Positions 5,851 to 9,457 of a stretch of 9,457 bases of DNA are shown piece by piece. Every line of letters begins with the position of its first letter. Positions within the stretch are counted from its first letter, which is position 1. The notes beneath the pieces were generated by a model. It did no database searches. It saw nothing but the letters and a program-made list of their open reading frames with translations, and was not told the DNA's origin. Both the position numbers and the translations under genes were made by a program. This DNA comes from Gammaproteobacteria bacterium (GTDB lineage: Bacteria > Pseudomonadota > Gammaproteobacteria > Pseudomonadales > Azotimanducaceae): positions 1 to 9,457 of the forward strand of contig JAUIKX010000126.1 in the NCBI GenBank assembly GCA_030430515.1, read 5' to 3'.

Positions 5851-7254
5851 ATGGCCGAGCAAGGGAAACAGGGCGGCGTTCAGCTTGCTGGCCGACGCCC
5901 GGCCTCTGCAGTGTTCCATGAAATACTGGCCAACACGGTAGCGGCTTTCCCGGACGCTCTGGGCGGTGTCGATATTCCTGATACCGCCAAAGCCTTTCGC
6001 AAAGGGTACGCGCAGTTTCTACCGCAACTGGAGGCAGCCCGCCTTCGCAGCGCGGATCGGCTGGAAATCGCCCGACACATGGTGGCAGCCATGCGCGATG
6101 CGATCGTACTCGAAGACGCTGAAGGTCAAACCCTCCGCGAAGCGCTACGCGAACCGGCCGAGGTGCTACCGCTGAAAGCCAGGCGTTTTTCAGGCCCTGC
6201 AGGCTGGCAACCGAGCCTGATCTACCAGGGACGGCGCTGGCCGCCGGAAGCGCTGGGAGAACTTGGCAGGGATATGTATGAGCGCGGACTGATCACCGGC
6301 ACAGCAGCGGAGGCGTTCAGATGGGCTGGATCGACCCATGCGCTGGATCTGACCGGCAGGAAGGTCGCGGTGCTCGGCGCCGGCGCCGAAATGGCACCAA
6401 CCCGCTTCTGGCTGGAGGCGGGTGCAGACGTTCTTTGGCTGGATACCGCAGCCCCGCCAGATGACTGGCTCGATTCCGACCAGCTTGCCGGCCATCTGTA
6501 CTGGCCAAGGAACAATGTGGACCTTCTCGAGCAGCCCAAAGAGATACTGGCGACGCTTCTGGTATTCGCCGACGGCAAGCCGATGGATCTGGGCCTGTAC
6601 GCCTACGCGCCCGGCCAAGCCCGGGAGTTGCGGCTCACCGGCGCGATGAATGCGCTGGTTGAGGCTCTGCCTCCGGAACTCGTATCCAGCGTGACCATGC
6701 TTGTCTCGCCGACCACGCCCACGGTTTTGGCTACCGACGATATCGAGTGCAGAACACGCCGCCTCACCAACCGCCCGAAGTGGGAATCACGGCTCGCGCG
6801 CATGGGCGCATTGAAGCCGTGCGACCCTGAATCCGCCGTCAGCCCAACGGTTGTGACCATACAAGGTGCGAGCTACCAGGCGGCGCAGTACCTGGCTAAG
6901 GTGCTCACAGCTGAATGCTGGTTCGCAGACGCCGACTTCAGCGCACGCATATCAGCCAACACCGCCGCCATCACACGTACTCGAAGCCTGGACCATCCGG
7001 TATTCGCAGCCGCATTTGGCGGCGCTGCCGCGTTTGGCGTTGAAACGTTTCCTCCCAGGCTGTCACGCCAGGTCAACGGCTTGCTGGCCGTGCATGACTG
7101 GCTGTGCCCAGAACCGCCGGTTCCCGGCGAAATCAGGGTTCACGGCGGCATCCACACCCTGCCTTACCCACTGGAGTCCGCTCTGCAGGTCGCAGCGGCG
7201 ATCGGGTTTGCAAAATCACCCAGGCTTCTTAAAGGTTTGTTCAGGGCGCGCTAA
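5851..7254 (+). CDS. Uncharacterised protein with Rossmann-like nucleotide-binding motif
   Basis: I do not recognise this 467-residue protein. It has no signal peptide or membrane segment. The N-terminal third (to about 165) is charged and helical. In the middle lies one clear motif: K171-VAVLGAGAE180-MAPTRFWLEAGADVLWLD198, a beta strand, a glycine-rich turn (G176-A-G178-A-E), a helix, and an acidic residue at the end of the second strand, as in NAD-preferring Rossmann folds. The turn is GAGAE rather than the classical GxGxxG, so nucleotide binding is inference. Later strands (ILATLLVFADG, SVTMLVSPTTPTVLATDD, TVVTIQGASYQAAQYLAK) would continue an alpha/beta domain. The C-terminus has a well-marked H-G-G-IHTLPYPLESALQVAAAIGFAKS segment. 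It starts 5 bases after the acyl-CoA dehydrogenase stop, so the two are almost certainly co-expressed, which suggests a role on the same substrate. It could be a reductase/dehydrogenase or a non-catalytic partner. Confidence 0.85.
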   Translation: MAEQGKQGGVQLAGRRPASAVFHEILANTVAAFPDALGGVDIPDTAKAFRKGYAQFLPQLEAARLRSADRLEIARHMVAAMRDAIVLEDAEGQTLREALREPAEVLPLKARRFSGPAGWQPSLIYQGRRWPPEALGELGRDMYERGLITGTAAEAFRWAGSTHALDLTGRKVAVLGAGAEMAPTRFWLEAGADVLWLDTAAPPDDWLDSDQLAGHLYWPRNNVDLLEQPKEILATLLVFADGKPMDLGLYAYAPGQARELRLTGAMNALVEALPPELVSSVTMLVSPTTPTVLATDDIECRTRRLTNRPKWESRLARMGALKPCDPESAVSPTVVTIQGASYQAAQYLAKVLTAECWFADADFSARISANTAAITRTRSLDHPVFAAAFGGAAAFGVETFPPRLSRQVNGLLAVHDWLCPEPPVPGEIRVHGGIHTLPYPLESALQVAAAIGFAKSPRLLKGLFRAR

Positions 7255-7306
7255 CACGAAACCTCGCCGGATAACGCTTGTTTTCACCGGAACGGCTGTG
7301 CATCGT

Positions 7307-7331
7307 TGCGCTTTACCCATAGGGCAGCGCA
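7307..7331 (+). promoter_or_regulatory. Hairpin abutting the NYN start codon
   Basis: Arms TGCGCT (7307-7312) and AGCGCA (7326-7331) pair perfectly; inside them CCC (7316-7318) and GGG (7322-7324) pair around an ATA loop, with an unequal internal bulge (TTA against C). The 3' arm ends exactly at the ATG (7332), and the inner GGG is the only Shine-Dalgarno-like sequence. As RNA it would hide the ribosome site; as DNA it could be an operator. The 77-base gap before it (7255-7331) has no clear promoter. Confidence 0.45.
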
Positions 7332-8141
7332 ATGGACGACGGCAACCTGGCTCTTTTCTGCGACTTCGAGAACGTCGCGCTCGGCGTTGAGGAGATCGGC
7401 TCCGGAAAATTCGACATCGGCATCGTTCTCGAGCGCCTGCTGCTGAAAGGCAGCATCGTCGTGAAGAAGGCGTACTGCGATTGGAGCCGCTACGACAAAT
7501 TCAGACCGGCCATGCATGAAGCCGCCTTCGAGCTCATCGAAATTCCCCACGTGCGTCAGAGCGGCAAAAACTCGGCGGATATCCGAATGGTGGTCGACGC
7601 TCTGGACCTCTGCTACACCAAAGAGCACATCGATACATTCGTCATCATCAGCGGCGACTCCGACTTTTCTCCGCTGGTGAGCAAACTCCGGGAGAACGCC
7701 AAAACCGTGATCGGCGTGGGCGTGAAAAACTCCACCTCCGACCTTCTGGCTAAAAGCTGCGATGAGTTCATCTTCTACGATGACCTGATTGCCAGCACGA
7801 GAAAGCGCAAGCGTGCCAGCCCCAAACGCAAAACCAGCAAAGCCAAGTCGGCTCCAAAACAGTCCCAGTCCAAAGGCACGGCCGAATCAGACGCAGCGAA
7901 CGAAGGGATCGAGCTGGTGCTGGCTACCGCGGAGGATCTCCTTTCCGAGCGAGGCGGTCGCGGAGTGCTCTGGGGATCGATGGTCAAACAGACCCTCAAA
8001 CGACGGGAACCCGGCTTCAGCGAAAGCCGCTACGGCTTCAGCTCATTCAGCGACCTGCTCGAGCAGGCTCAGGAGCAGGGTTTGATCGACATCGAGCTCG
8101 ACGAAAAAGCCGGCGGCTACATCATTCGTACGATTCACTAA
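7332..8141 (+). CDS. NYN-domain (LabA/DUF88-like) putative ribonuclease with C-terminal LOTUS/OST-HTH domain
   Basis: The 269-residue protein starts with a NYN (PIN-like) nuclease domain at about 5-150. Expected acidic metal-binding residues are visible: D11 in LFCDFENV, D83 in GKNSADIRMVVDAL, and D109/D111 in IISGDSDFSPLV. This is the LabA/DUF88 signature, so cleavage or binding of RNA in the cytoplasm is the likely role. A linker at about 155-182 is rich in Lys/Arg/Ser (TRKRKRASPKRKTSKAK) and probably contacts nucleic acid. The C-terminus (about 190-269: VLWGSMVKQTLKRREPGFSESRYGFSSFSDLLEQAQEQGLIDIELDEKAGGYII) fits the LOTUS/OST-HTH winged-helix pattern known from NYN partners. The ATG at 7332 is the only start that keeps the whole first strand. 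It follows the Rossmann-like gene after 77 bases and ends before a strong hairpin, convergent with the Arg-rich gene. The target is unknown. Confidence 0.88.
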   Translation: MDDGNLALFCDFENVALGVEEIGSGKFDIGIVLERLLLKGSIVVKKAYCDWSRYDKFRPAMHEAAFELIEIPHVRQSGKNSADIRMVVDALDLCYTKEHIDTFVIISGDSDFSPLVSKLRENAKTVIGVGVKNSTSDLLAKSCDEFIFYDDLIASTRKRKRASPKRKTSKAKSAPKQSQSKGTAESDAANEGIELVLATAEDLLSERGGRGVLWGSMVKQTLKRREPGFSESRYGFSSFSDLLEQAQEQGLIDIELDEKAGGYIIRTIH

Positions 8142-8146
8142 AGCCT

Positions 8147-8172
8147 GCGAGCGGCTCCCAAAGGCCGCTCGC
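8147..8172. terminator. Shared hairpin between convergent genes, probable terminator
   Basis: Perfect 9-base arms GCGAGCGGC (8147-8155) and GCCGCTCGC (8164-8172) with an 8-base loop, 5 bases after the NYN stop and 19 bases from the stop of the minus-strand gene. No T-run follows on the plus strand, and only a short weak T-rich stretch (CTTTAG) on the minus strand, so it may act as a terminator for both genes, help a Rho site, or protect the 3' ends. Confidence 0.55.
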
Positions 8173-8191
8173 CGATCATCTTCGGAGGAGG

Positions 8192-8521
8192 CTAACGCCC
8201 TCTGCGGCTACCACCGCGCATGGATCTCTGCGAGCGGTCCATAGTGGAGCGACTCATGGCCGAGCTCTGACGATCAGACCGAACCGTTCGATTCCTTGCG
8301 CCGCTGACATTCGGCTCAAAGCGATTTTCGCTCTCAGCGCCGTTGCCATACCGAACGAAGTCACGAAAGACATCGTTATCATCCCGCGTATCGATCCTCG
8401 TGTTGTGAATGTCGTTGGGCATATTGGCCCAGCCTGCCCCCCACTTACTGTTGTGGTCAGCCAGAGCTGCCGAACTCAGCGCCATCGTGAGCAGGGTGGT
8501 TGCAGGTAGTTTCCATCTCAT
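8192..8521 (-). CDS. Small exported Arg/Ser-rich protein of unknown function
   Basis: The 109-residue product has a clear signal peptide (MRWK, hydrophobic 5-21, cut after A-A-L-A, before D23). The mature part (about 87 residues) has no domain I recognise. Its first half is acidic to neutral and polar (WANMPNDIHNTRIDTRDDNDVFRDFVRYGNG). Its last 35 residues are Arg/Ser-rich with little else (RNRTVRSDRQSSAMSRSTMDRSQRSMRGGSRRGR), low-complexity and strongly basic, probably disordered. No Cys, no lipobox. ATG 8521-8519 has AAAGGA about 8 bases upstream. The basic tail could bind DNA, RNA, LPS or another anionic polymer in the periplasm; this is inference. The start, signal peptide and ribosome site support a real gene. 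Confidence 0.75.
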   Translation of the reverse strand: MRWKLPATTLLTMALSSAALADHNSKWGAGWANMPNDIHNTRIDTRDDNDVFRDFVRYGNGAESENRFEPNVSGARNRTVRSDRQSSAMSRSTMDRSQRSMRGGSRRGR

Positions 8522-8617
8522 TACGTGTATCCTTTTGTTGACGGGCAGCTCCCGGCTCCTCCCGTTTCAATCTATATACGGACGGACAGCGAAATTCCGT
8601 CTAGGGGGTTACACGTA
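8522..8617. repeat. Spaced inverted repeat upstream of the Arg/Ser-rich gene
   Basis: TACGTGTATCC (8522-8532) is the reverse complement of GGTTACACGTA (8607-8617) with one mismatch; the 8-base core TACGTGTA/TACACGTA is exact. The arms flank most of the 114-base gap 8522-8635 and leave the ribosome site beside one arm. It could be paired operators or a long-range stem in the leader. A chance pair is possible. Confidence 0.3.
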
Positions 8618-8635
8618 CATCGGATACCTGCGGCG

Positions 8636-9088
8636 TCATTCCTCCGGCAGATGGGTCTTAATGCCGTTGTCTGCGAGCACCGCAACGACTTTCTCGACTT
8701 CGGGCGGGCCGGGCGGAATCTCGCGATCAAGTGCGGAAAATGCCTCTACTGCCCGACTCCTACCCGCCGTCACCTCAAGCATCTCACCGCCGCCAGGACC
8801 GTAGCGAAAGGCGTGGACCGTCCCTCCCGGAACATGCACCAGAGTTCCCGCGCCGCACGTCAGGGTCTCGCCGGCGCACTCGAACACCACCTGTCCCCGG
8901 GTGATGTAGAAGGACTCATCCCAATCATGGCTGTGTGGGGGCGGACCGGAACCTTCGTCGCCGGACTGCAGCGTGAACTGCCGCCCGCCGGTTTGCTGCG
9001 CTGAAGCCAGTACACAGATTTTCGTACCGATAACATTCAGCGGCACGGCACGATCTGCCGGTGTGGATACATATGGGTTTGCAGTCAT
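8636..9088 (-). CDS. Single-domain cupin protein (Cupin_2)
   Basis: The 150-residue protein is one cupin beta-barrel. Motif 1 is GPPPH52-S-H54-DWDE58-SFYITRG65 and motif 2 is GTLVHVPGGTVH92-AF, giving the usual three His plus one Glu metal site. It is therefore probably a small metalloprotein; family members include dioxygenases, isomerases, storage and regulatory proteins, and the substrate is unknown. There is no signal peptide, so it acts in the cytoplasm. I chose ATG 9088-9086 over the in-frame GTG at 9100 because a GGAGAG site (9093-9098) precedes the ATG by 4 bases and would itself encode the GTG start otherwise. It is divergent from the coiled-coil gene across a 132-base gap with dyads, and 114 bases upstream of the Arg/Ser-rich gene on the same strand. 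Confidence 0.88.
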   Translation of the reverse strand: MTANPYVSTPADRAVPLNVIGTKICVLASAQQTGGRQFTLQSGDEGSGPPPHSHDWDESFYITRGQVVFECAGETLTCGAGTLVHVPGGTVHAFRYGPGGGEMLEVTAGRSRAVEAFSALDREIPPGPPEVEKVVAVLADNGIKTHLPEE

Positions 9089-9101
9089 TTTGCTCTCCAC
9101 C

Positions 9102-9109
9102 GTTCAACA
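9102..9109. repeat. Half copy of the 9176-9190 dyad (GTTCAACA)
   Basis: GTTCAACA here recurs exactly at 9180-9187 inside the perfect dyad. It lies 14 bases upstream of the cupin ATG, overlapping the leader region, and may be a second, weaker binding site of one regulator. Confidence 0.3.
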
Positions 9110-9117
9110 ATTTTCTG

Positions 9118-9130
9118 CATCGAGTCGATG
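9118..9130. promoter_or_regulatory. Perfect 13-base dyad, candidate operator
   Basis: CATCGA-G-TCGATG is a perfect dyad around one base, near the middle of the divergent gap between the cupin and coiled-coil genes, 30 bases upstream of the cupin ATG. Confidence 0.35.
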
Positions 9131-9140
9131 TATCGTCAGC

Positions 9141-9170
9141 ATGACACTTCGGCCCCCCGCTCGATAGCCT
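9141..9170 (+). promoter_or_regulatory. Weak candidate promoter for the coiled-coil gene
   Basis: ATGACA (9141-9146, 5 of 6 matches to the -35 box) is followed after 18 bases by TAGCCT (9165-9170, 3 of 6). Transcription would begin near 9177, inside the dyad 9176-9190. The -10 is poor, so confidence is low. Confidence 0.25.
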
Positions 9171-9175
9171 ACCAC

Positions 9176-9190
9176 TGCTGTTCAACAGCA
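9176..9190. promoter_or_regulatory. Perfect 15-base dyad, candidate operator
   Basis: TGCTGTT-C-AACAGCA is a perfect dyad around a single base, ending 30 bases before the coiled-coil gene's ATG and lying just after the weak promoter candidate, a usual repressor position. Confidence 0.45.
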
Positions 9191-9220
9191 ACGTGAAAAT
9201 GAGCTACCAGGAGAAAGAGC

Positions 9221-9457
9221 ATGAATCATTTGAAAGCAATTAGCATGGCCGTAAGCCTTCTGCTGTGCAGTGTCGTATGGGCCAGGGGAAACGTCGGAAC
9301 ACCCAACGGCCAGCCGTTCACCCATCTGCAGGAGCAGATCGACCAGATCAATCAGGAGCTGGACGATCTGGCCGAGAGTGTTGGCGTAACCCTATCGCAA
9401 CTGCAGGCAGACGTATCGGGCCTGCAGAGCCAGATCGATGATCTGAACTCGGAGCTG
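9221..9457 (+). CDS. Exported coiled-coil protein, 3'-truncated
   Basis: ATG 9221 has AGGAG (9209-9213) 7 bases upstream, and the frame stays open to the window end (79 residues). Residues 1-21 form a signal peptide (MNHLK, then hydrophobic MAVSLLLCSVVW, likely cut after A21). C16 lacks a proper lipobox (LLLC), so it is probably not a lipoprotein. From about H35 on the chain is a heptad-like coiled coil: L36, I40, I43, L47, L50, V54, then L58, L61, V65, L68, I72, L75, L79, with Gln/Asp/Glu between. The short linker G-N-V-G-T-P-N-G-Q-P-F precedes it. It probably forms an oligomeric stalk in the periplasm or outside the cell; the functional C-terminal part is outside the window. The gap before it (9089-9220) carries the dyads described separately. 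Confidence 0.8.
   Translation, partial: MNHLKAISMAVSLLLCSVVWARGNVGTPNGQPFTHLQEQIDQINQELDDLAESVGVTLSQLQADVSGLQSQIDDLNSEL

Noticed and set aside
8580..8602. GACGG...CCGTC hairpin as a terminator for the cupin gene
   Set aside because: The stem has only 5 pairs with an 11-base loop and no T-run on the minus strand.
8525..9004. Plus-strand open frames (8409-8804 and 8525-9004) over the cupin region
   Set aside because: The minus-strand cupin has both metal-binding motifs and a good ribosome site; these frames are shadows.
9179..9188. LexA (SOS) box in CTG...CAG of the 15-base dyad
   Set aside because: The gammaproteobacterial LexA box is CTGT-N8-ACAG; here only 3 bases separate the half sites.
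1..9457. Defence island, mobile element, CRISPR or toxin-antitoxin system
   Set aside because: No transposase, integrase, direct-repeat array, tRNA or paired small toxin/antitoxin genes were seen; the NYN gene alone does not support it.

Overview
This is a GC-rich, tightly packed bacterial chromosome segment with twelve protein genes. The two edge genes are cut by the window. No tRNA, rRNA, transposase, phage gene or CRISPR array was seen. The gene mix (KstD-type flavoprotein, ACAD10/11-type acyl-CoA dehydrogenase, hotdog protein, c-type cytochrome, signal peptides, Shine-Dalgarno sites) suggests a Gram-negative proteobacterium, most plausibly an environmental or marine gammaproteobacterium that degrades steroids, lipids or hydrophobic acids. 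That taxonomic guess is inference only.

Layout. (1) Positions 1-2679, plus strand: the 3' part of a virginiamycin-B-lyase-like beta-propeller gene, a small periplasmic cytochrome c and a 3-ketosteroid-dehydrogenase-family flavoprotein. Their junctions (ATGA overlap, then a 1-base gap) mark a translationally coupled operon. (2) 2682-3152, minus: a GNAT acetyltransferase, convergent with the operon and divergent from the next gene. (3) 3228-3986, plus: a double-hotdog acyl-CoA-thioesterase-like protein with a Cys-rich motif. (4) 3993-4478, minus: a stand-alone cyclic-nucleotide-binding domain with a TTG start. (5) 4616-7254, plus: an acyl-CoA dehydrogenase with Asp at the catalytic-base position, followed after 5 bases by a 467-residue protein of unknown function with a Rossmann-type glycine motif. 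(6) 7332-8141, plus: a NYN-domain ribonuclease-like protein with a basic linker and a probable LOTUS/OST-HTH tail; a hairpin abuts its start codon. (7) 8192-8521, minus: a small exported Arg/Ser-rich protein, separated from the NYN gene by a strong hairpin. (8) 8636-9088, minus: a single-domain cupin. (9) 9221 to the window end, plus: an exported coiled-coil protein, cut by the window. The region between (8) and (9) holds two perfect odd-length dyads and a repeated 8-mer that look like operators.

How the genes may work together. The acyl-CoA dehydrogenase, its unknown partner, the hotdog protein and the KstD-like flavoprotein all fit catabolism of CoA-activated or steroid-like substrates, but nothing in the sequence names the substrate. 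The NYN, Arg-rich, cupin and coiled-coil genes have no clear metabolic link to these. No stretch over 300 bases lacks a gene; the longest gap is 137 bases (4479-4615). The least explained parts are the unknown Rossmann-like protein (5851-7254), the propeller-cytochrome-flavoprotein operon, and the putative control elements at 7307-7331 and 9102-9190.
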